Source of the DNA: Psychromarinibacter sediminicola
GTDB lineage: Bacteria; Pseudomonadota; Alphaproteobacteria; Rhodobacterales; Rhodobacteraceae
NCBI RefSeq assembly: GCF_029168335.1
Contig: NZ_JARGYC010000024.1
Location: 1-63,083, forward strand
DNA length: 63,083 bases
Reading direction: 5' to 3'
Shown here: piece by piece, positions 36,006-44,495 of the stretch
Layout of the letters: every line of letters begins with the position of its first letter
How positions within the stretch are numbered: position 1 is the first letter of the stretch
Program-made: the position numbers and the translations under genes
Notes under the pieces: generated by a model
The model's database searches: none
What the model was told of the DNA's origin: nothing
The model's input: the letters and a program-made list of their open reading frames with translations, nothing else

Positions 36006-36389
36006 TCATGCGCCCGCCCGGTCGGCATGCTTCTCGCGCGCCTCGCAGATGGCGCGGTGGTTCTCGTCGGCCCAGAGGGTGAGCTGCTTCATCGGCACGA
36101 GAAAGGAGCGGCCGAGATCGGTGAGGTCGTATTCCACGCGCGGCGGAACCTCGGGGTAAAGCGTGCGCCTGATAAACCCGTCTTCCTCCAGATGCTTCAG
36201 CGTTTTCGAGAGCATCTGCTTGGAGATATCGCCGATCGCGCGGTGGATCGCGCTGAACCGCATGGTTCCGTGCTCCAGCACCTGCAACACGAGCAGGCTC
36301 CATTGATCCCCGATCCTGTCGAGGACATCGCGGATCGGACAGGGCTGTTCGAACACGAAGGGAATTGGAACGAGGTCGTCCTGGTTCAT
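36006..36389 (-). CDS. HxlR-family transcriptional regulator
   Basis: A 127-residue winged-helix regulator. CPIRDVLDRIGDQWSLLVLQ followed by GTMRFSAIHRAIGDISKQML and the wing region VPPRVEYDLTDLG are diagnostic of HxlR. Cys17, just before the first helix, matches the N-terminal cysteine used for thiol- or quinone-sensing in relatives such as YodB. It is divergent from an NmrA-like gene and a DsbA-family gene, a common arrangement in which HxlR represses a small redox-defence operon. The ATG at 36389 has AAGGAG 11 nt upstream; a start 84 nt earlier would add a non-conserved leader. Confidence 0.9.
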   Translation of the reverse strand: MNQDDLVPIPFVFEQPCPIRDVLDRIGDQWSLLVLQVLEHGTMRFSAIHRAIGDISKQMLSKTLKHLEEDGFIRRTLYPEVPPRVEYDLTDLGRSFLVPMKQLTLWADENHRAICEAREKHADRAGA

Positions 36390-36492
36390 TGCGGGGCGCT
36401 CCTTGGCTGGACGGTCATCCGGCGGTGACCTGATCATCCGAAAATGACGTCTTGCGGCGCGGTCTCGATACAATAAGTACCGGCAACGGCAA

Positions 36493-36511
36493 AGGTCTAT
36501 TTCTTGGACCT
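36493..36511. promoter_or_regulatory. Operator-like dyad between HxlR and NmrA-like genes
   Basis: AGGTC-N9-GACCT lies in the divergent gap, about 50 nt before the NmrA-like start and about 105 nt before the HxlR start. It is a candidate HxlR binding site; nearby AATAAGTACC could be part of a -10. Confidence 0.35.
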
Positions 36512-36563
36512 AGTCGAAGATCGGCACCATCAGAACAGACATCGCACCGAAAAGGGACTGAAA

Positions 36564-37175
36564 ATGGCAAGAATCGCTCTCATCGGCGCGTCCGGCAATG
36601 CCGGGTCGCGCATTCTCAAGGAACTCTCGGATCGCGGCCACGACGTGACCGCCATCGCCCGCAGCCCCGAAAAGATCGCCGCGCTGCCGGGCGCCACGGC
36701 CATTGCGGGCGATGCCCAGGACGCCGAGTCGCTGGCCGGGCTGGTGCAGGGGCATGACGCCGTGATCAGCGCGCTGCGCTTCACCGGCACCGATCTTTCG
36801 ATCATCGTCGAGGCCCTGCGCAAGGCCGGTGTCGCGCGCTATCTGGTGGTCGGCGGCGCCGCCAGCCTGGAGGTGGCGCCGGGACAGCGGCTTCTGGATC
36901 AGCCCGATTTCCCCGAGGCCTACAAGGAAGAGGCCACCAACGGCGCCGCCACGCTGGACTACCTGCGGGGCCAAGACGATATCGAATGGACCTTCCTGTC
37001 GCCCTCGGCGATGTTCGTTCCCGGCGAACGCACCGGCACGTTCCGGCTCGGCAAGGACGAATTGCTGAGCACCGAGACCGGGTCGAGCATCTCCTTCGAG
37101 GACTATGCCATCGCCATGGTGGACGAGGTCGAAGACCCCAAGCACATCCGCCAGCGCTTCACCGTCGGCTACTGA
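36564..37175 (+). CDS. NAD(P)-binding NmrA/atypical-SDR protein
   Basis: A 203-residue atypical SDR with the N-terminal motif IALIGASGNAGSRILKELSD, followed by HDVTAIARSPEK, DAVISAL and RYLVVGGAASLEV. It lacks the YxxxK pair of classical SDRs, as do most NmrA/YwnB-like proteins, which act as redox-state sensors or quinone/flavin reductases. The ATG after GGGACTGAAA is the natural start. It is divergent from an HxlR regulator and followed by a DsbA-family gene, a small redox-stress unit. Exact reaction unknown. Confidence 0.86.
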   Translation: MARIALIGASGNAGSRILKELSDRGHDVTAIARSPEKIAALPGATAIAGDAQDAESLAGLVQGHDAVISALRFTGTDLSIIVEALRKAGVARYLVVGGAASLEVAPGQRLLDQPDFPEAYKEEATNGAATLDYLRGQDDIEWTFLSPSAMFVPGERTGTFRLGKDELLSTETGSSISFEDYAIAMVDEVEDPKHIRQRFTVGY

Positions 37176-37234
37176 CGACCCGGGGCGGGGGCGCAAGCCG
37201 CCGTTCCCGTCCCCCCAACGAGAACCGAAAAACC

Positions 37235-37879
37235 ATGTCCGAGACCATCCACCTCACCTATTTCTTCGATCCGCTCTGCGGCTGGTGCTATGGCGCATCG
37301 CCGTCCGTCGAAAAGCTGATGCAGCAGGACGACATCACCGTCACCGCAAGGCCCTCCGGGCTGTTCGCCGGGTCCGGGGCCTTCGCGATGAATGCCGGTT
37401 TCGCCGCGCATGCCTGGGCGGCCGATCAGCGCATCGCCCGGCTCACCGGCCAGGCCTTTACCGAGGCCTATCGCCGCAACGTTCTGGAAAGCGGTGCCGG
37501 GGCGGTCGATTCCGGCCCCGCCACCCTGGCGCTGACGGCGGTGTCCCTGACCGCGCCCGAGCGGGAGTTCGAGGCGCTGACCGCCATCCAGCGCGCCCGC
37601 TATGTCGACGGGCGCAACAACGGCGACGCCGCGGTCGTCGGCGCCGTGCTGACAGATCTGGGGCTGGATGCGGCGGCCGGGCGCCTTGCCGATCCCGATG
37701 AAGACCTGCTGGCCGTCAATCGGAATCGGATCGAGGCCGCGCAGGCGGAGATGCGCCGTTTCGGCGCCAGGGGCGTGCCGACCCTCGTGCTGGGCGAGGG
37801 GGCGGAGGCCCGCGTCGTCAGCTCGAACGCGCTCTACGGCCAGGCCGACTCGCTGATCGCGGCGCTGCGCGCCGCCTGA
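37235..37879 (+). CDS. DsbA-family (FrnE-like) thioredoxin-fold protein
   Basis: A 214-residue cytoplasmic protein with no signal peptide. The N-terminal strand and active site TYFFDPLCGWCYGASPSVEK holds the redox pair Cys15-Gly-Trp-Cys18, and a cis-proline-like segment GARGVPTLVLGEG is in the C-terminal third, with a helical insert between, as in FrnE and 2-hydroxychromene-2-carboxylate isomerase relatives. Likely a disulfide reductase or isomerase supporting the NmrA-like protein under oxidative or electrophile stress. It follows that gene by 59 nt and a good terminator comes directly after. Confidence 0.87.
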   Translation: MSETIHLTYFFDPLCGWCYGASPSVEKLMQQDDITVTARPSGLFAGSGAFAMNAGFAAHAWAADQRIARLTGQAFTEAYRRNVLESGAGAVDSGPATLALTAVSLTAPEREFEALTAIQRARYVDGRNNGDAAVVGAVLTDLGLDAAAGRLADPDEDLLAVNRNRIEAAQAEMRRFGARGVPTLVLGEGAEARVVSSNALYGQADSLIAALRAA

Positions 37880-37888
37880 GCCGGAGAA

Positions 37889-37923
37889 GGACCCGAGACC
37901 GCGCGTCGCCGCCTTTCGGGTCC
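37889..37923 (+). terminator. Terminator-like hairpin after the DsbA-family gene
   Basis: A perfect 8-bp stem GGACCCGA / TCGGGTCC with a 19-nt loop, beginning 10 nt after the stop. No T-run. Confidence 0.55.
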
Positions 37924-38040
37924 CGGGCCATGTCCGCAAATCAGACCACGGCGCGCACGCCTACCCGGAGCCGTGATTCCGGTCCGGCCCCGGGCCTTCG
38001 AATGGAAATCGCGTCTCAAAATCTCACCAGCGCCCCGAAA

Positions 38041-38100
38041 ATCTGACTATAAATTGTGCAGTCGTACGATGTTGCCCGGTAAATGTGCAACCGCGACCCC
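38041..38100 (+). promoter_or_regulatory. Possible control region of the second Pot-type operon
   Basis: An AT-richer patch before the ATPase gene with two related elements 30 bp apart (AAATTGTGCA at 38051 and AAATGTGCAA at 38081) and the dyad GTTGC-N11-GCAAC at 38071-38091. No regulator gene is adjacent. CTATAAAT could be a -10. Confidence 0.3.
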
Positions 38101-38160
38101 CTCCGTCTTGAACCGCAAGCGCCGGTGCGGCTCCTTTCAGGGCGAATTCGGGGGATGCAG

Positions 38161-39159
38161 ATGACCAAAGCCCAGGCTGTCGAACTGGCCGCAGTCACCA
38201 AGCGGTATGGCGACGCGCTTGCCGTCGACGCCATCAGTCTCAAGGTAAAGGCCGGCAGCTACTGCTGTCTGCTCGGGCCGTCGGGCTGCGGCAAGACCTC
38301 GACCCTGCGTATGATCGCCGGGCACGAAAGCGTCACCGACGGCGACATCCTGATCGGCCACACGGTCGTCAACGAGGATCCGCCGGCGCAGCGCGGCACG
38401 GCGATGATGTTCCAGAGCTACGCCCTGTTCCCGCATCTCAGCGTGGCCGAGAACGTGGCGTTCTCGCTTCGGATGAAGGGGGTCGGGCGCGACCAGCGGA
38501 TCTCGCGCGCCAAGGAGCTGCTCGACCTGGTGTCGATGGCGGACTACGCCGACCGCAAGCCGAACCAGCTGTCGGGCGGCCAGCAGCAGCGCGTGGCGCT
38601 GGCCCGGGCGCTGATGACCGAGCCGTCGGTGCTGCTTCTGGACGAGCCGCTCTCGGCGCTGGACCCGTTCCTGCGGGTGCGGATGCGCTCCGAGCTGAAG
38701 CGGATCCAGAAAGAGCTCGGCATCTCCTTCATCCATGTCACCCACAGCCAGGAAGAGGCGATGGCGCTGGCCGACCTCGTGGTGGTGATGAACGACGGCC
38801 GGATCGCCCAGGCGGGTCCGCCGCGAGAGATCTACAACGCCCCGCGCACGCCCTTCGTCGCCCGCTTCATCGGCGGCCACAACATCATCGAGGAGGGCGG
38901 CCGCACCATCACGCTGCGCGCCGACGAGGTGTCGCTGATGCCGCCGGGCGAGGCGCCCGAGAGCCACCGCGCGGCCAAGGTCAGCGACATCGAATATCGC
39001 GGCCCCGACGTGCGCGTGTCGCTCGAAACCGAGCGCGGCGAGGAGCTGACCGCGGTGCTCGGCGAACGCGCCTTCTTCGACCGCCCGCTGGACATCGGCT
39101 CCGCCGTGGCGGTGGGCTGGCGCCCCGAGGCGGTTCACGAGCTTTCGGCCGAGGGCTGA
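38161..39159 (+). CDS. ABC transporter ATP-binding protein, PotA type (second Pot system)
   Basis: A 332-residue ATPase with Walker A GPSGCGKTS, Q-loop MMFQSYALFPHLSVAEN, signature LSGGQQQR, Walker B LLLLDEPLSALD and H-loop IHVTHSQEEA, then a TOBE domain that is short for the family. Here the ATPase leads the operon, unlike the first Pot-type cluster in which it is last. I chose the ATG with GGGGGA 5 nt upstream; an ATG 6 nt earlier is equally readable. Confidence 0.94.
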   Translation: MTKAQAVELAAVTKRYGDALAVDAISLKVKAGSYCCLLGPSGCGKTSTLRMIAGHESVTDGDILIGHTVVNEDPPAQRGTAMMFQSYALFPHLSVAENVAFSLRMKGVGRDQRISRAKELLDLVSMADYADRKPNQLSGGQQQRVALARALMTEPSVLLLDEPLSALDPFLRVRMRSELKRIQKELGISFIHVTHSQEEAMALADLVVVMNDGRIAQAGPPREIYNAPRTPFVARFIGGHNIIEEGGRTITLRADEVSLMPPGEAPESHRAAKVSDIEYRGPDVRVSLETERGEELTAVLGERAFFDRPLDIGSAVAVGWRPEAVHELSAEG

Positions 39160-39196
39160 GCGCCCCGGCCCGGCAAGTCCCAACAGGAGAGAGAGA

Positions 39197-40468
39197 ATGA
39201 CAGACATGTTCCGAAAGTCGAACCCGACCCGGCGCGGGGTGCTGAAAGGCGGTGCGGCGATGGCCGGCGCGGCGGCCTTCCCGGCGCCCTTCGTCCACGC
39301 GCAGGAGGCGGTGACCCTGCGCTACCTGTCGACGGCGGTGAACCAGTCGCCCGCGATCGCCGAGAAGGCGAGCGAAGAGCTCGGCATCAACATCGAGTAT
39401 ATCGCGGTCAACACCGACGAGGTGCCGCGCCGGGTCATCACCCAGCCGAACTCCTTCGACCTCGTCGACTCGGAGTATTTCTCGCTGCCGAACCTCGTGC
39501 CGTCGGGCAACATGAAGGGGATGGACGCGAGCCGGATCGACCGCATCGACGAGCTGGCGAGCGTCATCGCCGAGGGCACCGTCAACGGCGAAAAGGTCGG
39601 CTGGGACGGCACCGCGCCGCACGAGGTTCTCTACCTCGAAGGCCAGGACGCCACCGCCTTCGCGTCCGAGCCGACCGACTGGATCACGCTGATCCCGACG
39701 ACCTACAACGCCGACACGCTCGGCATCCGCCCCGACCTGATCGACAAGGAGATCTCGTCCTGGGCCTCGCTGCTGGATCCGGAATTCGCGGGCAAGTCGG
39801 CGATCCTGAACATCCCCTCCATCGGCATCATGGACGCGGCGATGGCGCTGGAGGCGCGCGGCGACATCGCCTATGGCGACAAGGGCAACATGACGCGCGA
39901 GGAGATCGACTTCACCATCGAGAAGCTGATCGAGGCGAAGCGCGCCGGCCAGTTCCGCGCCTTCTGGTCGAACTTCCAGGAATCGGTGAACCTGATGGCC
40001 TCGGGCGAGGTGGTGATCCAGTCGATGTGGTCGCCGGCGGTCACCGCCGTGCGCACCCAGGGCATCCCTTGCGTCTACCAGCCGCTCAAGGAGGGCTACC
40101 GCGCCTGGGCGTCGGGCTTCGGCCTGCCGCAGACCATCGACGGGCGCAAGGAAGACGCGGCCTACGAGTTCATCAACTGGTTCCTGTCCGGCTGGGCCGG
40201 CGCGCACCTGTCGAAGCAGGGCTATTATCCGGCCGTGCTGGAGACCGCGAAGGGCTTCATGGAGCCCTACGAGTGGGATTACTGGTACGAGGGCGAACCG
40301 GCGGCCGAAGACATCTATTCGCCCGACGGGCGCCTGCTCGAAGAGGCCGGCGCGGTGCGCGACGGCGGCTCCTACTGGGAACGGATGGGCGCCGTCGCCT
40401 GCTGGAACGCGGTCATGGACGAGAACCAGTACATGGTCCGCAAGTGGAACGAGTTCATCGCGGCGTGA
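39197..40468 (+). CDS. ABC transporter substrate-binding protein, PotD-like (second Pot system)
   Basis: A 423-residue extracellular binding protein with a twin-arginine-like signal (NPTRRGVLKGGAAMAGAAAF) and cleavage near FVHAQ-EAVTL. Mature features (LRYLSTAVNQSPAIAEKASE, SFDLVDSEYFSLPNLV, and SIGIMDAAMALEARG) fit the family-1 group serving polyamine-like or other small organic ligands, though it is longer than PotD. GGAGAG precedes the ATG. The Asp/Glu racemase and GNAT genes downstream hint at an amino-acid or hydantoin-like ligand. Confidence 0.9.
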   Translation: MTDMFRKSNPTRRGVLKGGAAMAGAAAFPAPFVHAQEAVTLRYLSTAVNQSPAIAEKASEELGINIEYIAVNTDEVPRRVITQPNSFDLVDSEYFSLPNLVPSGNMKGMDASRIDRIDELASVIAEGTVNGEKVGWDGTAPHEVLYLEGQDATAFASEPTDWITLIPTTYNADTLGIRPDLIDKEISSWASLLDPEFAGKSAILNIPSIGIMDAAMALEARGDIAYGDKGNMTREEIDFTIEKLIEAKRAGQFRAFWSNFQESVNLMASGEVVIQSMWSPAVTAVRTQGIPCVYQPLKEGYRAWASGFGLPQTIDGRKEDAAYEFINWFLSGWAGAHLSKQGYYPAVLETAKGFMEPYEWDYWYEGEPAAEDIYSPDGRLLEEAGAVRDGGSYWERMGAVACWNAVMDENQYMVRKWNEFIAA

Positions 40469-41418
40469 GCGACGCGGTCGAAGCCATCGCGGAGGCCCGG
40501 GAGACCCGGGCCTCCGGCCGCGCCCCGCGCCGCCGCGCGCGGCGCGAAGGGCACGGTGCCGCGCCATATCTGCAGGCGGCGCCGATGGCGCTGGTCTTCC
40601 TGATCTTCTTCGTCCTGCCGCTGGCGGCCACGATCGTGGTGAGCTTCTGGCAATACACGCAGTATTCCATCGAACCCGCCTTTACGTTCCAGAACTACGG
40701 CGACGTGTTCTACGGCTGCCTGCGCGATCTGCCGGACCTCTGCACGACGTTCGTGACCTATCTCTCGACGCTGAAATTCTGCCTGATCGTCTGGGCCTGC
40801 ACCCTGACCATCGGCTTCACCGTCGCCTATTTCCTCGCCTTCCACGTCCACACGCTGAAGGTGCAGGTCATCTTCTTCCTGCTCTGCACGATCCCGTTCT
40901 GGACCTCGATCGTGATCCGCATGATCTCGTGGATCCCGCTGCTCGGCCGGAACGGTCTGGTGAACCAGACGCTTGTCGGCATGGGCGTGATCGACACGCC
41001 GCTGGAGGGCTTGCTCTATTCCGATTTCTCGGTCGTCCTGGCGCTGACCCACCTTTACACGCTGTTCATGGTGGTGCCGATCTTCAACTCGCTGATGCGC
41101 ATCGACCGCGCGCTGATCGAGGCGGCGCGGGATTCCGGCGCGAGCGGGCTGCAGACGCTGACCGCCGTGATCATCCCGCTGGCCCGGCCGGGCATCCTGA
41201 TCGGGTCGATCTTCGTGGTGACGGTGGTGATGGGCGACTTCCTGACCATCGGCATCATGGGCGGGCAGCAGATCGCCTCGGTCGGCAAGGTGATCCAGAC
41301 GCAGATGCAGTTCCTGCAATTCCCGCTGGCCGCCGCCAACGCGGTGATCCTGCTGGCCGCGGTGCTGGCCGGGGTCTGGGCGCTGCTGCGGCTCGTCGAC
41401 ATCCGCAAGGAGCTTTGA
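40465..41418 (+). CDS. ABC transporter permease, PotB type (second Pot system)
   Basis: A 317-residue permease beginning at a GTG that overlaps the previous stop (GTGA). An Arg-rich cytoplasmic N-terminus of about 40 residues precedes six helices. FLLCTIPFWTSIVIRMISWI and the coupling loop ALIEAARDSGASGLQTLTAV are typical of PotB. No alternative ATG starts near the conserved region, so the GTG is preferred. Confidence 0.92.
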   Translation: MSDAVEAIAEARETRASGRAPRRRARREGHGAAPYLQAAPMALVFLIFFVLPLAATIVVSFWQYTQYSIEPAFTFQNYGDVFYGCLRDLPDLCTTFVTYLSTLKFCLIVWACTLTIGFTVAYFLAFHVHTLKVQVIFFLLCTIPFWTSIVIRMISWIPLLGRNGLVNQTLVGMGVIDTPLEGLLYSDFSVVLALTHLYTLFMVVPIFNSLMRIDRALIEAARDSGASGLQTLTAVIIPLARPGILIGSIFVVTVVMGDFLTIGIMGGQQIASVGKVIQTQMQFLQFPLAAANAVILLAAVLAGVWALLRLVDIRKEL

Positions 41419-41422
41419 GCCC

Positions 41423-42295
41423 ATGGACACCCGCCCCCGCTCCTTCTACGTCCTCGCCGGCTTTTTCGCGCTGTTCCTGCTGTTTCTCTACGGGCCGATG
41501 ATCTCGGTCCTCGTGCTGTCCTTCCAGGGGCCGGAGGGCGGGCTCGTCTTCCCGATGAACGGGGTCTCCACCCACTGGTTCGACAAGCTGTGGCAGGGCG
41601 GCGGCCAGGTCGAGATCGGGGGTGCACTGCGCCGGTCGCTGAAGCTGGCGCTGCTGGTGATGGTGCTGACGGTGACGATCTCGGTGCTGGCGGGGCTTGC
41701 CTTCCGCCGCCGGTTCCGCGGCGCGACGCTGCTGCTCTACGTCGCCATCGCCAGCCTGATCGTGCCCTCGATCGTCGTCTCCCTCGGCATCGCGCTGGAA
41801 TTCCGCCTGATCGACGACGCGATCAAGGCGATCGGCATGGACCTGGGGATCGAATGGATCCAGAATGATTTCGTCTCGGCGCTCGGGCCGTTCAGTTCCG
41901 GCCTCGGCGCGCATCTCACATGGACCCTGCCGTTCGGGCTGCTTATCATGTTCGCCGTGTTCAACCGCTTCGATCCCGCCTACGAGGAGGCCGCCCGCGA
42001 CCTCGGCGCCACGCCGTGGCAGACGTTCCGGCACGTAACGCTGCCGATGATCGCGCCGTTCCTTATCGGTGTCGCGGTGTTCGGCTTTACCCTGTCATGG
42101 GACGAGCTGGCCCGCTCCAGCCAGGTGATGGGCGCGGACAACACGCTGCCCATGCAGCTCGCCGCCAAGACGACCACCGTGACCGACCCGGAGATCTACG
42201 CGCTGGGCACCGCGACGACGGGCGGGTCGATCCTGCTGGTGATCATGATGTTCACCCTGGCCTCGCTGCTGCAGCGGAGGCGCCAGCGCGGCTGA
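41423..42295 (+). CDS. ABC transporter permease, PotC type (second Pot system)
   Basis: A 290-residue permease; helices alternate with the PotC hallmark LYGPMISVLVLSFQGPEGG near the N-terminus and the EAA loop AYEEAARDLGATPWQTFRHV near residue 190. Its last base is the first base of the racemase start, so translation is coupled. Confidence 0.93.
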   Translation: MDTRPRSFYVLAGFFALFLLFLYGPMISVLVLSFQGPEGGLVFPMNGVSTHWFDKLWQGGGQVEIGGALRRSLKLALLVMVLTVTISVLAGLAFRRRFRGATLLLYVAIASLIVPSIVVSLGIALEFRLIDDAIKAIGMDLGIEWIQNDFVSALGPFSSGLGAHLTWTLPFGLLIMFAVFNRFDPAYEEAARDLGATPWQTFRHVTLPMIAPFLIGVAVFGFTLSWDELARSSQVMGADNTLPMQLAAKTTTVTDPEIYALGTATTGGSILLVIMMFTLASLLQRRRQRG

Positions 42296-43002
42296 TGCAC
42301 CTGCATGTCGTCAATCCCAACGCCAGCGCCGAGATGACGGCGGGCATCGCCCGCGCCGCCGAGGCGGCCGCCCCCGCCGGCGTCACCGTCACCGTGACCG
42401 GCGCGGCCGGTGGTCCGCTCTCCATCGAGGGGCCCGTCGACGGGGCGATGGCGGTGCCGTGGATGCTGCAACGGATCGAGGAGGCCGAGGCGCAGGGCGT
42501 GGACGCCCATGTGATCGCCTGCTTCGACGACACCGGCCTGGACGCCGCGCGCTGCGTCGCTCGCGCGCCGGTCGTCGGCATCGGCGAGGCCGCGGCGCAT
42601 TGCGCCACGCTGGTGGCGGACCGCTTCGCCGTGGTCACCTCGGTCCCCGAGGCGCTGCCGGTCTTGCGCGGCAACCTCGCCCGCTACGGGCTGGCGGCGC
42701 GCTGCGCCGGGCTTCGGGCGGCCGGTGTTCCCGTACTCGACATCGACGCGGGCACGCCGGAGGCGCTGGCGGCGATCCGGCGCGAGACCGCCGCGGCGCT
42801 GGACGACGACGGGGCGGACGCCATCGTGCTCGGCTGCGCCGGCATGGCGTCGCTCGCCGCGAGCCTCTCCGAGGAGTTCGGCTGCCCCGTGATCGAGGGG
42901 ATCGCGGCGGGCCTGTCCCTCGCGGCCGCGCTCGCCGGGGCGGGGCTGCGCACGTCCAAGCGCGGCGGCTATGCCTTTCCCCGGAAGACGGCCGCGTCTT
43001 GA
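42295..43002 (+). CDS. Asp/Glu/hydantoin racemase-family protein
   Basis: A 235-residue protein of the Asp/Glu racemase superfamily. The family's two catalytic cysteines are visible: Cys76 in HVIACFDDTG and Cys181 in IVLGCAGMASL. HVVNPNASAEMTAGIARAA at the N-terminus is typical of the hydantoin racemase branch, which inverts a chiral centre by a two-base mechanism and needs no cofactor. It is the first enzyme after the ABC importer, so it probably racemises the imported compound (an amino acid, hydantoin or related acid). The start shares one base with the permease stop. Confidence 0.87.
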   Translation: MHLHVVNPNASAEMTAGIARAAEAAAPAGVTVTVTGAAGGPLSIEGPVDGAMAVPWMLQRIEEAEAQGVDAHVIACFDDTGLDAARCVARAPVVGIGEAAAHCATLVADRFAVVTSVPEALPVLRGNLARYGLAARCAGLRAAGVPVLDIDAGTPEALAAIRRETAAALDDDGADAIVLGCAGMASLAASLSEEFGCPVIEGIAAGLSLAAALAGAGLRTSKRGGYAFPRKTAAS

Positions 43003-43835
43003 CCGGTACGGTCCGCAGGATGACGCCCACCGACCTCGACCTCGTTCTGTCGTGGGCCGAGGCCGAGGGCTGGAATCCCGGCATCGCGGATGCCGCGGCG
43101 TTCCGCGCCGCCGATCCGGAGGGCTTCCTGGTGTCGGAGGTGGACGGCACCCCGGCCGCCAGCCTGTCCATCGTCCGGTTCGGCGACGCGACCGCGTTCC
43201 TCGGCCTCTATATCTGCGGCCCCGACTTTCGGGGGCAGGGGGTCGGCTATGCGCTCTGGCAGGCGGGGATGGCGCGTCTCGCGCCGCGCACCACCGGGCT
43301 GGACGGCGTGCCGGCGCAACAGGCCAACTACGCCCGCTCCGGCTTTGTGCTGTCGCACCGCAACCTGCGGTACTCCGGCGTCGTGGCGCCGGCCGGGCCG
43401 GACGAGACGGTGCCCCTGGCCGCCGGACATATCGACGCCGCGCTTTCACTCGACCGCGCGGTGACCGGCTACGACCGCAGCGCCTTCTTGCTTAACTGGC
43501 TTACCGGCGATCCCAGCCGGCAGGCCCGCGCGCTGATCCGCGACGGGGCGCTGGCAGGACTCGGCGTCCTGCGGCGTTGTGTGCAGGGCCATAAGGTCGG
43601 CCCGCTTTTCGCCCGGGACCGGGCGGCGGCCGAGGCGGTGCTCGACGGTCTCGCGGGGCTGGCCGCCGGCGAACGGCTGAGCCTCGACGTTTCCGAACCG
43701 AACGACGACGCGCGCGCGCTGGCCGAAGCGCGCGGTCTCGCCCCCGACTTCGAGACCGCGCGGATGTGGCGCGGCCCCGCGCCGCAGCAGGACCTCGCCC
43801 GCACCTTCGGGGTCACCACCTTCGAACTCGGCTGA
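42999..43835 (+). CDS. GNAT-family N-acetyltransferase
   Basis: A 278-residue acetyltransferase. The N-terminal GNAT domain starts RRMTPTDLDLVLSWAEAEGW, with the CoA-binding region GPDFRGQGVGYALWQAG (R/Q-x-x-G-x-G/A type). A second C-terminal domain of about 130 residues follows, as in GNAT proteins with an Acetyltransf_18 extension. I take a TTG that overlaps the racemase stop (TTGA) as start; an ATG 21 nt later is the alternative. It probably acetylates an amino compound related to the importer's ligand; target unknown. Confidence 0.82.
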   Translation: MTGTVRRMTPTDLDLVLSWAEAEGWNPGIADAAAFRAADPEGFLVSEVDGTPAASLSIVRFGDATAFLGLYICGPDFRGQGVGYALWQAGMARLAPRTTGLDGVPAQQANYARSGFVLSHRNLRYSGVVAPAGPDETVPLAAGHIDAALSLDRAVTGYDRSAFLLNWLTGDPSRQARALIRDGALAGLGVLRRCVQGHKVGPLFARDRAAAEAVLDGLAGLAAGERLSLDVSEPNDDARALAEARGLAPDFETARMWRGPAPQQDLARTFGVTTFELG

Positions 43836-43848
43836 ACAGGAGCGACCC

Positions 43849-44268
43849 ATGAGCGATGACCCGGTGGCCGAGGCGAAGCGCGTGGTGGAGGCCTACCTCG
43901 ACCGCTCGATGGCGCGCGACGTGGACGGCGCGCGCCGCTACATGGCGCCCGACTGCCGTATCGTCTTCACCGGCGGGCGCGAGATGGCTGGCCCCGGCGA
44001 CCCGCCGGCCTTCAACGCGAAGCGTTACGGCTGGGTGAAGAAACGGTTCCTGCGCACCGACGCGGTACTGAATCCGGAGACCGGCGACGTGCATGTCTGG
44101 AACACCGGCCACCTCTACGGCGAGTGGCCCGATGGCGAGGCGTTCGACGGCAACCGCTATGTCGACTTCTTCGCGGTGCGGGACGGGCTGATCGTCCGTA
44201 CCGAGGTCTGGAACGACAGCGCGGAGATTCTCCTGGCGAAGGCGGGGCTTGCGGAGGCGCCGTTGTGA
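43849..44268 (+). CDS. NTF2-like/SnoaL-family protein
   Basis: A 139-residue single-domain protein with the NTF2-like fold signature: a long N-terminal helix (EAKRVVEAYLDRSMARDVDG), then YMAPDCRIVFTGG, and a beta-sheet end DFFAVRDGLIVRTEVWNDS. Family members include small cyclases, isomerases and hydrolases as well as binding proteins, so no reaction is assigned. It closes the second Pot-type operon, 13 nt after the GNAT gene, with a CAGGAG ribosome site. Confidence 0.8.
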   Translation: MSDDPVAEAKRVVEAYLDRSMARDVDGARRYMAPDCRIVFTGGREMAGPGDPPAFNAKRYGWVKKRFLRTDAVLNPETGDVHVWNTGHLYGEWPDGEAFDGNRYVDFFAVRDGLIVRTEVWNDSAEILLAKAGLAEAPL

Positions 44269-44414
44269 TCCTGGCGTCCGCGGCCGCTCCGGCTGCCGCC
44301 CGATGACGTAGTCGATAGACTTCACGTGGCCCCGGGGCGGCCCGCCCCGAAATGCTCGATAGCGCCGAACGGCCGCCGGTCCACAGGGATCGCGGGCGCG
44401 TTTTCCGACAAATA

Positions 44415-44481
44415 CCTGAGTAAAACGCTCTTGATGGAGCGGGCGAATGCCTGTAGCGAGCGTCCGACCATATTACTCAGG
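44415..44481 (+). promoter_or_regulatory. Paired 9-bp inverted sites before the FecB-type gene
   Basis: CCTGAGTAA (44415-44423) and its exact complement TTACTCAGG (44473-44481) stand 49 nt apart in the 227-nt leader of the transporter operon; the right copy is next to the GGAGG ribosome site. They may be two operator sites or the arms of an mRNA structure that masks translation. Both copies are preceded by CCGACMA. Confidence 0.5.
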
Positions 44482-44495
44482 AATGGAGGCTCAAC

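Noticed and set aside
44269-44495. Possible cobalamin riboswitch before the BtuF/FecB-type gene
   Set aside because: I could not find a B12-box-like core or the expected length of conserved leader; only the CCTGAGTAA inverted pair is evident.
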